This document shows positions 21,291-52,300 of a stretch of 64,000 nucleotides of DNA, piece after piece. Within the stretch, counting starts at the first letter, position 1. Each line of letters starts with the position of its first letter. Under the pieces are notes generated by a model, which saw only the letters and a program-made list of their open reading frames with translations, did not search any database and was not told the origin of the DNA. Position numbers and translations under genes: made by a program. Origin of the DNA: Lampris incognitus (taxonomy: Eukaryota; Chordata; Actinopteri; Lampriformes; Lampridae); NCBI RefSeq assembly GCF_029633865.1, contig NC_079213.1, positions 1,895,121 to 1,959,120 of the forward strand, in the 5' to 3' direction.

Positions 21291-22587
21291 GTTTTATGAG
21301 TCGAGCTAACTAATCAACTAAGCTAATCGCTAGCATAGGTTGCTTTCTAAGTTAACACGTTTGTTGGTCTGTATAAGTTATGATGCCTAACTCTTATTTA
21401 TCTGGAATTTGGAAAGCTGTGGAGAAGAAAGTTGTTGTAATATCGTTGCACATATTTCATTTTAACTGTAATGTGTCATGTATTGCCGTGTTTGTGTTTG
21501 CAGTTTTACAACCTACGCTCCAGTAAATCACGAGTAACCCAGCTGAACAAATGGGATAAAATAGAAATGAATAAAGTTATACACAATTGAAATATTAACT
21601 TAAATTCTAAGTTAATGCTTTTATTTCTGTTTCACCCCCTCTCACCCTGTAGTAAATCAACCGGAAGTTTACGGGGAAGTTATAACTGATTCTCGTGATG
21701 CAGAAGAATTCCTTCGCGATGAGTCGCCATGTTGAGCTACAACTAGTTGTCTCGTTTACAACCTTGAACTTGAGAAAAAGTTGAGCAACAGCAGAAACTA
21801 AGTCAGAGTGGGTGGTGCAGCAATGCTGCAGATATCAGACAATAGTCACATGGTTTCCCTGCAGAAGCCCCGAGAACGACACAAGTGCTGTTCACCGTAA
21901 TTATTAGTTGCACGTCACGTGCCTCGGTAAGCTAAAGCTAGCTTAGCTTCCCGGCTACATGCTGTTGTTAGCAGAGAAGCTACTGCCATGCCAAGCCTTC
22001 TAGCATTTTACTGGGATTTTGCCAGTGTTTACGTGTCTGAAGGGAAACGGTTCTGGTGTTTAAAGAATAGGTTTCACAGTAATATTCACCATGTTACTAA
22101 AAAAAACCCGGAAATTTCCTCTAATATGGAGACCATTACTCACATTGTTTGATGCTATGAGTGCAGAAGAGACGAAACAAATCCTCTGCACAAATTCATC
22201 TTTCTATACTTGAGCAATGAACTTCTGAATTCAGCAGCTGGGAGGCGATAGTGAGACTTCCCTCAGTGTTCTGATATGAACAGAAGGAGCGAGCTGAGGA
22301 TTAAAGTTAAAATGCGAAAACAGAGAAGGGTGTTACTGACACTTTGAACAGAATCGGACAGCAGACATTTTAATCAACAGGTTCTCTGGAGAATAAGCAA
22401 TATTTAAATTTCAGTTTTTTAGCACATCCCTGTCGAAGTCTGCACAAACCCTGTGTGGGCCACACTCATCTGTCCGTCTGTCTATATCTACCCATCCATC
22501 TCTGTAGCTGGGAGGTTTCAGGTGGGGCTCTGGTGTTGGCCATCTCTGTGTCGACAGGGTCTCTGTCATTGTTGGACTTCCAAGTCA

Positions 22588-22598
22588 TTTATTTTATT
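22588..22598 (-). terminator. Candidate poly(A) signals of the divergent tetraspanin
   Basis: Two overlapping AATAAA hexamers on the minus strand about 160 bases past the stop codon. The flanking ATTGCCCAAAATCACAAGG looks like a dispersed repeat, so this signal may be supplied by a transposon-like sequence. Confidence 0.5.
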
Positions 22599-22752
22599 GC
22601 CCAAAATCACAAGGTAGTCCGGAAGGGCTTTACAATCAGTACAGTATACAACAATAGATGACAATATACCACATCCTCCATCCTTTGTAAATAAGTGGGT
22701 TCTCGTTCATGTCTGGCAGTCTCTCAGGGGTTTAAGGGTCAAAGGTCATGGG

Positions 22753-40572
<17,820 letters not shown>

Positions 40573-40595
40573 CTTCTCAAATTCCCACCATCCAC

Positions 40596-40712
40596 TGCTG
40601 GTCTCACACTGCTGGTCTCACACTGTTGGTCTCACACTGCTGGTCACACACTGCTGGTCACACACTGCTGGTCACACACTGCTGGTCTCACACTGCTGGT
40701 CTCACTGGGAGA
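40596..40712. repeat. 14-bp tandem repeat upstream of the divergent tetraspanin
   Basis: About eight copies of CTGCTGGTCTCACA or CTGCTGGTCACACA, starting about 25 bases upstream of the ATG on the coding strand, in the 5' UTR or promoter. 40713-41281 shows no gene; it is GA-rich on the plus strand from about 40870 to 41100. Confidence 0.9.
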
Positions 40713-41281
40713 CAGACACCAACTGGACTGGTCGGTGGAGTGAGCAGCAGCCAGACGGGCTGTAATGCAGCTTGTTTAAAGATGGTATCAGCGTGTTTGG
40801 CTCTGCAGACGGGGAACATGACCAAGTTAGGAAGACGGGCCGCAGCAGAACACCTCTGGACAAACTGGTGCCAGAAAGAAAAGCAGGAGAGGGGGCTGGA
40901 TGAATGAATGAAGTGGGTTAGGACTGAGGAAAGAAGGGAGGGGACGAGAGCAAAGGAAGGAGGGATGGATGGATGGAGAGTGGAGGGAGAACATGACAGA
41001 TAGGAGAAAGGAGCTGTAGACAGAGTGAAGATAATGGAACCATTTGTTGATGTGAAGAGAGAGGGATAACAAGGGAGAAGAGAGAGGATGAGGAGGATGA
41101 GGGCTGCAGTGAAGCTGGGATGAAGAGCTGGAGTGTTCTGGCCGCTCTGCGTCATGCTGACAAACAGAGACTTTAGATAAACACCCGCAGACTAAAATTA
41201 ACCACGAGACTTTGTTCACTGTTGACTTGTACATTTGAAAGAACACATGACGACAAGTTAATGGCTGCTGCTGGCCAGGAC

Positions 41282-41437
41282 TCATTCTGTCTCTCTCTCC
41301 GTCTGTCTGTTTTTCTCTCTCACTCTGTCTGTCTGTCTCTCTCTGTTTGTCTGTTTTTCTCTCTTGCTGTCTGTCTTTCTCCCTCTCTCTCGGTCTCTCT
41401 GTCTCGGTCTGTTTTTCTCTCTCCCTCTCTCTGTCTG

Positions 41438-41473
<36 letters not shown>

Positions 41474-41660
41474 GCTGTCTGTCTGTCTGTCCCTCTCCCT
41501 GTTTGTCTGTCTGTCTCTCTCCCTGTCTGTCTGCCAGTCTGTCTCTCTCTCCCTCTGCCTGTCTCTCGCTGCCTGTTGTCTCTCTCTCTCTCTCCATCTC
41601 TGTCCGTTTCTCTCTCTCCATTTCTCTCTCCCTTTGTCTCGCTCTCTCTTTCCATCACTC
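41282..41660. repeat. (TCTC/TCTG)n low-complexity tract
   Basis: About 380 bases of mixed CTCT and CTGT units, purine-only to near-purine on the opposite strand. It gives several overlapping false frames. Confidence 0.95.
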
Positions 41661-41914
41661 ATGAGGTTTAAACTATTTTTAACTGAAGAATCTGCAGATA
41701 TTTTGTTGGAAGGGCAGTGGAACTAAAAGGATCTACAGCTGACCAGATACAGACAGACAGATACTGACAGGCGAGAGACACTGAATCAAAGTCCATTAAG
41801 GAGCTACAGGACAGATGAGAGAATAGAGACATAGATAGACAGATATACAAACATACAGTTAGATAGACAAATAGGGACAGATGGCTGCTTATGTAGGCTG
41901 AATTAAAACATCCA

Positions 41915-44125
41915 GGTGTTCAGGATAATTCCTGGATAAGACCAACAGAAACTAGACGATGTTACCTTCAGGATAACTCCTGGATGAGACCATAAGAAAC
42001 TAGATGATGTACCTTCAGGATAACTCCTGGATGAGACCAACAGAAACTAGATGTTACCTTCAGGATAACTCCTGGATGAGACCAACAGAAACTAGACGAT
42101 GTTACCTTCAGGATAACTCCTGGATGGGACCAACAGAAACTAGATGATGTTACCTTCAGGATAACTCCTGGATGAGACCAACAGAAACTAGATGATGTTA
42201 CCTTCAGGATAACTCCTGGATGAGACCAACAGAAACTAGATTGTTACCTTCAGGATAACCCCTGGATGAGACCAACAGAAACTAGATGATGTTACCTTCA
42301 GGATAATTCCTGGATGAGACCAACAGAAACTAGATTATGTTACCTTCAGGATAACTCCTGGATGAGACCAACAGAAACTAGACGATGTTACCTTCAGGAT
42401 AACTCCTGGATGAGACCAACAGAAACTAGACGATGTTACCTTCAGGATAACTCCTGGATTGAGACCAACAGAAACTAGATGATGTTACCTTCAGGATAAC
42501 TCCTGGATGAGACCAACAGAAACTAGATGATGTTACCTTCAGGATAACTCCTGGATGAGACCAACAGAAACTAGACGATGTTACCTTCAGAATACCTCCT
42601 GAAACTAGATGATGTTACCTTCAGGATAACTCCTGGATGAGACCAAAATAAACTAGATGATGTACCTTCAGGATAACTCCTGGATGAGACCAAAAGAAAC
42701 TAGATGATGTTACCTTCAGAATAACTCCTGGATGAGACCAACAGAAACTAGATGATGTTACCTTCAGGATAACTCCTGGATAAGACGCACAGAAACTAGA
42801 TGATGTTAACTTCAGGATAACTCCTGGATGAGACCAAAAGAAACTAGATGATGTACCTTCAGAATAACTCCTGGATGAGACCAACAGAAACTAGACGATG
42901 TTACCTTCAGGATAACTCCTGGATGAGACCAACAGAAACTAGATGATGTTAACTTCAGGATAACTCCTGGATGAGACCAACAGAAACTAGACGATGTTAC
43001 CTTCAGGATAACTCCTGGATGAGACCAAAATAAACTAGATGATGTACCTTCAGGATAACTCCTGGATGAGACCAAAAGAAACTAGATGATGTTACCTTCA
43101 GAATAACTCCTGGATGAGACCAACAGAAACTAGATGATGTTACCTTCAGGATAACTCCTGGATAAGACCAACAGAAACTAGATGATGTTACCTTCAGGAT
43201 AACTCCTGGATGAGACCAACAGAAACTAGACGATGTTACCTTCAGGATAACTCCTGGATGAGACCAACAGAAACTAGACGATGTTACCTTCAGGATAACT
43301 CCTGGATGGGACCAACAGAAATTAGATGATGTTACCTTCAGGATAACTCCTGGATGAGACCAAAATAAACTAGATGATGTACCTTCAGGATAACTTCTGG
43401 ATGAGACCAAAAGAAACTAGATGATGTTACCTTCAGGATAACTCCTGGATAAGACCAACAGAAACTAGATGATGTTGCCTTCAGGATAACTCCTGGATAA
43501 GACCAACAGAAACTAGATTATGTTACCTTCAGGATAACTCCTGGATGAGACCAACAGAAACTAGATGATGTTACCTTCAGAATAACTCCTGGATAAGACC
43601 AACAGAAACTAGATGATTTTACCTTCAGGATAATTCCTGGATGAGACCAACAGAAACTAGATGATGTTACCTTCAGGATAACTCCTGGATGAGACCAACA
43701 GAAACTAGATGATGTTACCTTCAGAATAACTCCTGGATAAGACCAACAGAAACTAGATGATTTTACCTTCAGGATAACTCCTGGATGAGACCAACAGAAA
43801 CTAGATGATGTTACCTTCAGGATAACTCCTGGATGAGACCAACAGAAACTAGATGATGTTACCTTCAGAATAACTCCTGGATTGAGACCAACAGAAACTA
43901 GATGATGTTACCTTCAGGATAACTCCTGGATTGAGACCAACAGCAACTAGATTATGTTACCTTCAGGATAACTGCTGGATGAGACCAAAAGAAACTAGAT
44001 GATGTTACCTTCAGGATAACCCCTGGATGAGACCAAAAGAAACTAGATGATATCTTCAGGATAACTGCTGGATGAGACCAAAAGAAACTAGATGATGTTA
44101 CCTTCAGAGGAACTCCTGGATGAGA
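41915..44125. repeat. 48-bp minisatellite between the two tetraspanins (about 46 copies)
   Basis: The unit is AGGATAACTCCTGGATGAGA, CCAACAGAAACTAGATGATG, TTACCTTC. Variants include GATAAGACC, ACGATG and CAAAAG. Several longer blocks (about 190-191 bp) repeat, for example near 42621, 42812 and 43003. It separates the upstream region of the divergent gene from the 3' end of the canonical one. Confidence 0.96.
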
Positions 44126-44306
44126 CCCGAGAGAACATCATCACATGAAGTCACAAGGTGCTTCACAAAACTGAGGAGGAACTGTGGTCCTCACACCCTC
44201 GCTGAAAAATGAAATAATTTATAATTGTGGTTAATGGCTGGATTGAGGAAATCTTGGTACTTGTCAGGTTCTGACACAAACCTTAGGGGTGTAGTTACCA
44301 TCATAT

Positions 44307-45395
44307 TTTATTTTATTGAACAGAAAGCAAACAGATTTAGGAAGGCAGGACGGAAAAGCACTTAGGAATGAATCGTTTAACATCTACAATCACTTCCTTT
44401 TTACATCCAAACCACATCACATCTGATCGTCGGTTCTCAGCCTCAAACCAACAAACCTGACAGAAAACCCCAGAGCAGCTCATTGGTTCAATGCCTTAAA
44501 AAAAAAAAAAATTCAACTTTATTTATAAACCCGACCACAAAAAGATTCCAAGTGCAAAAAGCAAAATTGTACAGATTCTTTTCAGATGAGTGAGACATGT
44601 ACTGATTAAATCAACAGACCTGAACCTAGAACCAACATGACCTCCAGAAAACCAAACCAACATGTCCCTTTAAAAACAGCATCAGCTGAACATCAGCAGA
44701 CTGGTATGAAGGGAAGGTTGGTACTAGAAAACACTTTACTGCACCTGGAAGGTTTCTGAGTTTACACAGAAACAAAAACGAGTAAAGAGAACACAATAAG
44801 AAAGCACGTGTGACATCTTCAGCAGAGCGTACATAAGAACATGAAGATGTTTTCCTGAGAATATTCCAGAGCTTATAGAATGACCACAGCAGGGAAGTTA
44901 TTTCCAAGTAAGTCAACTTTAAAGGCATCAGTACACGTCAGTACACAGGCAGTACACAGGCAGCCGCTGCAGCTAACAGCAATCCTGTACGATTACTTTT
45001 CATTTGATCCAATAACACAACACAATTTAACAAAACGCAGATGAGAAATTAACCCTCCAAACTGACTTCAGGGTCGCAGCTGTTGGTGTGTGTGTGGAGG
45101 CATGGTTGCAAGGTCATTTCCTTTCAGGTGACAGGAACAAGCAGTGATGTGGGATGACTGGGGGGTATGTAATGCTGTTAATGCTATTAGCAAAGGCATT
45201 AGCATGCAGCGCACTAAACTAAATAGATACAGATCACACTGCCAACAATCTGGTTCAACACAACTAAAAGCTCGAGTGTTTCTTTAAGCTGAATGTTTTA
45301 CTTGAGAACAAGAATACTTTGGAGTTGAGGCTAAGATTAATGTGGCGTTGCTGATTAGCTGGTCTCCATGTGGAGGATGTTGGCCTGTTAAGATG
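44307..45395 (-). other. tspan8: Probable 3' UTR of the canonical tetraspanin
   Basis: About 1.1 kb of non-repetitive DNA follows the stop codon on the minus strand. AATAAA occurs at 44518-44523 and twice at 44307-44317. No open frame of interest is present. A poly(T) on the transcript strand (44498-44511) is not a priming site. Confidence 0.6.
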
Positions 45396-45467
45396 TCAAG
45401 CTGTGGTTGGGCCTTCCTTCCTGCCAATCTGACAGTAGAGCGTCATGGCAAAAACCATGCCAAAGAT
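45396..45467 (-). CDS. tspan8: Canonical tetraspanin exon 8 (TM4 end, tail)
   Basis: [20 protein letters not shown] then TTA and TGA. The juxtamembrane Cys is a likely palmitoylation site, as in the family. The acceptor is CTCTGCAG. Confidence 0.93.
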   Translation of the reverse strand: MFGMVFAMTLYCQIGRKEGPTTA

Positions 45468-47622
45468 CTGCAGAGACAAGAACAACACGGCAGCGGTTAG
45501 AAGAACCCGACATCCATCCATCAGAGCTTTACTTCAGTGAATGTGTCAGATATTTTCTGGAGTGGTGGAAGAGGCCATTCCTGTTTTGAAATAACACAGC
45601 CTCATGTTCCTCTACAGCAGATCAGCTGAGAGCACCATGTCATTCAGGATTCTGTGATGCCAGTCGGCAGCACAGCAAAACCAACATGTCCAGTTTAAAA
45701 CAGTCAGTCACTGCAACTTCACTGCTGACAGAAGCCATTCACAGAACACCAACGCTGGCTGTGTGAGGGCCTTCAAACCACTTCAGTACAGACAACCAAC
45801 GTAAACATGCACACAGTATATATTACATGTGTACGGATGAGTGTCATGTATATATACAGACCAGGAGGATGGCGATGGCGAATGCGATCCCCAGGACAAT
45901 GATCATGTTGTTCTCCATGAAAGTGATGATGAATGTTGAGCACGGCTGCAAGGACACACACACACACACACACGTGACAACAAAATCCAGACATCTGAGG
46001 CTGCTGTAAAACCGTTTGAAGCAGGCAAGCAGATAGTCTTGCAGGGTGGTGTGACTCCAGAGTCACACAATAACAAACCAAACACTGTCCTGTCCACACC
46101 AGAATCTGTCCTCACACATTAAAACTCATCACAGGAGCAGGATAAAGGTGTTGGTATGGACTTCAGCTTCACTTCTTCCAGAATCCTGACCTTCACCGTG
46201 GTTTTATTTCTACAAAGCTAATTTGAGAGCCTCCTACAGACTGTGTGATGTGGGCCATCTCAGATGAAAGATGACTAAGTGTGGCAATATCTTTGGTCAT
46301 GGCTCCAAAACAGTGGTCCTACATCACACTGTGAGACAGGTTCAAAGATAGCTGATATCACAGTCGTCCGACCGAAGATAACCTGAGACACAAGTCTGAC
46401 AGTGTCAGAAACTTAGGATGACCATCTCACAAGGTGACTGCTGCTACGACCTACGACTACTAACAACCAATAGAAATGCAGCAGGAAATGATGCACTGAT
46501 CAACACGATGTAGAATCTTTGCTGGCGCTAAACACAAACAAACACACTGTTAGTATCTGTGACCCAAATGCCATGGATTCAACAAAACGAGCAAAACGAG
46601 CTGCAGCGACTATTAAAAGGACTCGATTCCTGCTTGGCGCCATGTTGCTCTATCGGCGGCGTAGATTGATGACACACGCAGATGCGGCACGCACGCTGAT
46701 GATGTTTTTATGGACTGGCGTCGTGGCCTGTGACTCAGTAGTGTTATCATCATACAGTCTACACACATCACACTTGATGTCGTACCAAGTTTATTAGATC
46801 CATATCACACAATGTGGCTCGCAATAAACTTATAGGACCGTTAAAATCTCAGTCTGTAGGAGGCTTTAGGAGACATGGGGGTCAGTCCCTGCTCCAACGT
46901 GATTGGTCAAACAGGGAGAGAATTTAATCTGAACATATGCACGATTTCAACTTTTAAAACCCTTCAACTCTGAGCCTAGCCTTGTGAATCAAATATCTGG
47001 TGCTCAGTGTGAGGGCTTTAGTGACGATCACAGATCTCCTCCCAGACTCACGGTTCAGTTCATGTGCAGTTTCCTCACCGTGGTGTAGACGCTGTGGGAG
47101 CCCACTTTCTCGCAGGGCTGGCTGGTGTCATTACAGTAACAGGAGGAGGGAACAGAACCATCCCAGTCCTCTGGCCCTTTGACCAGCCCACAGCATTTAA
47201 ACTACGAGACAGAGAACAAGACCGGCAAGACCACAGCATGTGAAGGACAGACAGATACACATGACGTGAGACACGACAAACAGAAGAAAACATATAAATC
47301 AAGGTTTCATCTTTATCCCTAATACTCCTGTCAGAGTACTCTTTAATATTCAATCAATCAAGTTGCATTTTTATAGTGCTTTTCTAGCTGCAAAAGCCAC
47401 TCACAGCGCTTTACCAACCTGACATGCAAGTAACGTTTAATTCTTCAATTGGGTCCTGAGAAAAGTTTTACTGCCCAGTTAAACTCTTTCAATTTGCCTC
47501 CAAACACTTCACAAAAACACAACATATAAGGTTCATATTTATCTTTTCAATAATGACAAAACCTACCAGTGGATATATGTGTGAACGTGTCTATTATGTA
47601 CCCCTTATTTTACTTTCTACAC

Positions 47623-47656
<34 letters not shown>

Positions 47657-48880
47657 CTCCTCCTCTAGTTTCTGCAGGTCTGTGTGTATTAGTGTGTACC
47701 TCCTCCTCTAGTTTCTGCAGGTCTGTGTGTATTAGTGTGTACCTCCTACTCTAGTTTCTGCAGTTCTGTGTGCATTAGTGTGTACCTCCTCCTCTAGTTT
47801 CTGCAGGTCTGTGTCTATTAGTGTGTACCTCCTCCTCTAGTTTCTGCAGGGCTGTGTGTATTAGTGTGTACCTCCTCCTCTAGTTTCTGAAGGTCTGTGT
47901 CTATTAGTGTGTACCTCCTCCTCTAGTTTCTGCAGTTCTGTGTGCATTAGTGTGTACCTCCTCCTCTAGTTTCTGCAGGTCTGTGTCTATTAGTGTGTAC
48001 CTCCTCCTCTAGTTTCTGCAGGGCTGTGTGTATTAGTGTGTACCTCCTCCTCTAGTTTCTGAAGGTCTGTGTCTATTAGTGTGTACCTCCTCCTCTAGTT
48101 TCTGCAGTTCTGTGTGCATTAGTGTGTACCTCCTCCTCTAGTTTCTGCAGGTCTGTGTGTATTAGGGTGTACCTCCTACTCTAGTTTCTGCAGTTCTGTG
48201 TGCATTAGTGTGTACCTCCTCCTCGAGTTTCTGCAGGGCTGTGTGTATTGGTGTGTACCTCCTCCTCTAGTTTCTGCAGGGCTGTGTGTACCTCCTCCTC
48301 TAGTTTCTGCAGGTCTGTGTGCATTAGTGTGTACCTCCTCCTCTAGTTTCTGCAGGTCTGTGTGTATTAGTGTGTACCTCCTCCTCTAGTTTCAGCAGGT
48401 CTGTGTGTATTAATGTGTGCCTCCTCCTCTAGTTTCTGCAGGTCTGTGTGTATTAGTGTGTACCTCCTCCTCTAGTTTCTGCAGGTCTGTGTGTATTAGT
48501 GTGTGCCTCCTCCTCGGGTTTCTGCAGGTCTGTGTGTATTAGTGTGTACCTCCTCCTCTAGTTTCTGCAGGTCTGTCTGGACGTCAGCAGGTTGGTCCTT
48601 CAGGGGCAACATTGTAAGCAGATGCTCTTTTACCCATTCTTTGGCCTACACAACACACAGAAAATAAACAAATGATTTAAGAGAGAGGAAGAACAAACTA
48701 CCTCATGTACGTCACAAGTTTTACATAGATTTAGGAAAAAAAGCAAAATCTGACTAAAACATTTAAAATCTTCTTGTAAAAATGTCCACATTAAATCAAC
48801 CACGGATTTACATCATCTAGTATCCTTTAAACATCTAACCAGTGAATATCTGATCACATCAGACTCACTTATGCCTCCCT

Positions 48881-48920
<40 letters not shown>

Positions 48921-49227
48921 CTCCCGTTGGCACCATAAACAAGCAGTAGTAGTGATGTAGTGATGACATCATATCCTGCTCTACCTTGTTCTCGGAGACA
49001 GCTCCCACAATTCCTGCTGCCAGCAGGAGAATGAAGATGAGTAGGAGACAGATGAAGAACTGGAGGACAACAAACAAAACCGTCACTGACTTCTTTAAAG
49101 ATCGTTGTTGAGATGTTCCTCCCAACTACTTAAGACAACAGATGATGAACCAAACCATGGAACTTTATTTTATCATCTGGCTTCTGGTAGGACTTCTGAG
49201 AGAAACGATACAGACTAGGCTTACAGA

Positions 49228-49312
<85 letters not shown>

Positions 49313-52300
49313 TGTGTTACCAGTAGCAGCAGACAGCGGTTCTCTCTGATGGCTCCACAGCAGCCCAGGAAGCCCAGGACCATGATGATGACTCCGATGG
49401 AGATCATCAGGTCGATACCAGGGATGGCCTCGTCGGTGATCTGGAGCAGGGGGATTTAGTTAATTCCTTCTGATTTTCCAGCCTCAGCTGGACAAAGCTT
49501 TATTCTAGTCTATCTTCAGAGACACTGAACCTGCCAGACATTTAGTGAGACTAACGACTGATACTTTACACTCGTTAATAACAATAGTCACACTAAGTCT
49601 CTTTTATTTGTGATATTACAAATGTGCCTCAGGGGGCTTTACTGCAACACAACATCCTGTCCATAGATCCTCACATCGGATGAGGAACAACTCCCTAAAT
49701 AAATACCCTTTAGCAGGGAGGAAACCCCTTTTAACAGGGGTGTTCACAGTCTGGAATAAGATGTTTTTCTACATTAGATAAATGCAGAGAACATGATTGA
49801 CACATCTCCATCATGTCTTCCAAACAAGTACAAATGTCTTCTGCTTGATGAAGGAAGGATTATCAGTTTGTATTTGAAAATAATTCTACAAATGAATTTC
49901 TAAATTAAAGTTCTGTTATTCTATAAATAATCTCTTTACACTCTTCCTAAAGCTTTGATTTTATAAAAAAAACAAATCAGGTGTGGATGGCCTGGGTGTT
50001 AGGCTCAGTTGTGGCGTAGAAGGGTGGCACAGCTGCACCTCTTCTGTTCTGTCAGCCTCCACTCACTTTCTACACCTGACAACTGAACGGACAACCAGGA
50101 CTTCCCGTCAAGCCTTCTAAAGGTGTGTCGAGTCTAATTCAGCCAATCACCTGTGGTGGGAGGAGTTTCCCTGATGACTTCATACCACACCTGGTCTCAA
50201 ACCTGCCACTTTCTGTCAACAGTCAAACCAAGTGTCTGGTGAAGCCGTCTGTCATTTGGAGGGGAAAGGAACACATTGGCCTCCCAGCGGGAAAAAAACA
50301 GCTGGAAACTGGGATTTTTCTACAGAATCCACATTTCTCCCAAAGTGCAAAAGACGTCTCGGGTATCAACATCCAATGTGAGCAGCTTGACTGATGGAAC
50401 GAGTGGTCATGTAAATAAATATATTTGATATCGACGTCTATTACGTCAGTTTTAAGAGATTTAACATGGGAATTCTCCGAACTCGGGAGAAACCAGACGT
50501 GGCCTGGTTTTACTGATTGTTCAGACTGGCACACCAGGCCGACGGTTGGCCGTCGGTGAGCATTTGTGACCCTAGTTTTTGCGGTGTGCCCTGCACCGTC
50601 GACACTAGTCAGACCCCTGTCGGCAGCTCTTCAGCTGATTCAGCATGTTGAATCGGCGGAGCCCGTCAGTGAGAGAGATCACTCTGATTGGCTGTTTAGC
50701 TTAGCAAATCAGTGCAGAACGTACATGCTAGCTGGACGTTGGCTGCAGTCTCTCCGGTGTGTTCAAGTGCTGCTTTTTGGCCCAGATGGCAGGTGACGTG
50801 AGGCGACACAACAGGCGGCCTTCGTCGCCACTAGTGGGTTTGGTGTGTCTGGGCCCGTAACAGACCTTAACTCTACATAGTACAGAGGACTGTGATGTCA
50901 TGTCTTTTAACTCATCTGAACTCCAGTTCCTACCTTGTTTCCATCCTTGGTGACTTTTAGGTAGATGGACACAGCTAGGATTATACAGCCACTCACCTAG
51001 AGAGAGACAAAGAGAAAACACTGGTATTCTCACATCTGTTCATCCATCCATACATTATCTGAACCGCTTGTCCTTCTCTCAGGGTGGCGGGGATGCTGGA
51101 GCCTATCCCAGCAGTCACTGGGCAGCAGGCGGGGAGACACCCTGGACAGGCTGCCAGGCCATAAAACCTATTCTATGCTTTAAGTTTTGGAATTCTAGTG
51201 ACATCTTATGGACAAAATCTGAAACTGCAGCTGAAAAACTCATTTCCAGGTATGACCTCTGACTGCCTCGATTTTCAGATGAGCGACAATACGATGCAGT
51301 GAAATGGTTCTCCTGTAACTGCAGTAAAGGTCTTGGATCATATGGTCCATCACACGGTCCTGCTGTACACCCCAAACAGTCATTTATCAGCATGTTCACC
51401 AGAGAGCCCTACAGTGGTCAAGTCTGACTTTATATAACACATTTACTACACAGGGCAACATAGTGTGCTTTACATAAAGTGACAACACAATCGCAACACA
51501 ATCATAAAAGTTCAAACGCAGAAAATAAATAGGCATATCAAAAGGTGTTAGTGCACTTACACAAGAATCAGTGCAGAATATAAAAATATATACACAAGAC
51601 ACACACACACACAAAATACTTAGCTGTCGGCTGTTTTAAAAAGTAAGGTTTTTGACCTGCTTTTAAATGTCTCCAGTGTAGGGGCCTCTCTCAGGTCCTC
51701 AGGCAGGGCGTTACAGCTACTTGGGGTGTAAACAGAAAATGCAGCTTCCCCTGCTCTACAGCTAGCACGAGGGATGGTTAGAAGACCACTGCCATGGACC
51801 TGAGAGATCTTGCTGGTTTGGAAGTCTTTAGCATGTCTTTTCTATCGTGTGGTGCGAGACCATTTAGCGCTTTGTATACAATGAACACAAGTTTAAAATC
51901 TCTTCTAGTTTGGATAGGGAGCCAATGCAGAGACCTAAGAACAGGTGTAATGTGCTCATACTTTATAGTTCTGGTGAGAACATGAGCTGCTGCACTTTGA
52001 ATTGATGTGGCTCTTAAAATTCACATCACTGTTTATGATTACACCAACATTTCTAGCTTCACTTTTGTACTCCAGAGACAGAGAGCTGAGATGAGCTGCA
52101 ATTCTCTGAGTCTTTGTTCAAAAATAAGTATTTCTGTTTTGTCTTTGAGTTGGAAAAAGTTCTAACATCTATAGATTAATATCGTCAATACACTGAGTTA
52201 GGGGATGTATGGGCTCTAGGTCATCAGAAGATAGGGATATGTACAGTTATCCAAAGGATGGAACACGGTTATCCAACTCCTTTGGATAACCGTGACCTGG

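Noticed and set aside
20196-21299. A 367-codon reverse transcriptase frame as a host gene
   Set aside because: It is an L2/CR1-type LINE fragment cut at both ends, and its relative lies at 11240-11960.
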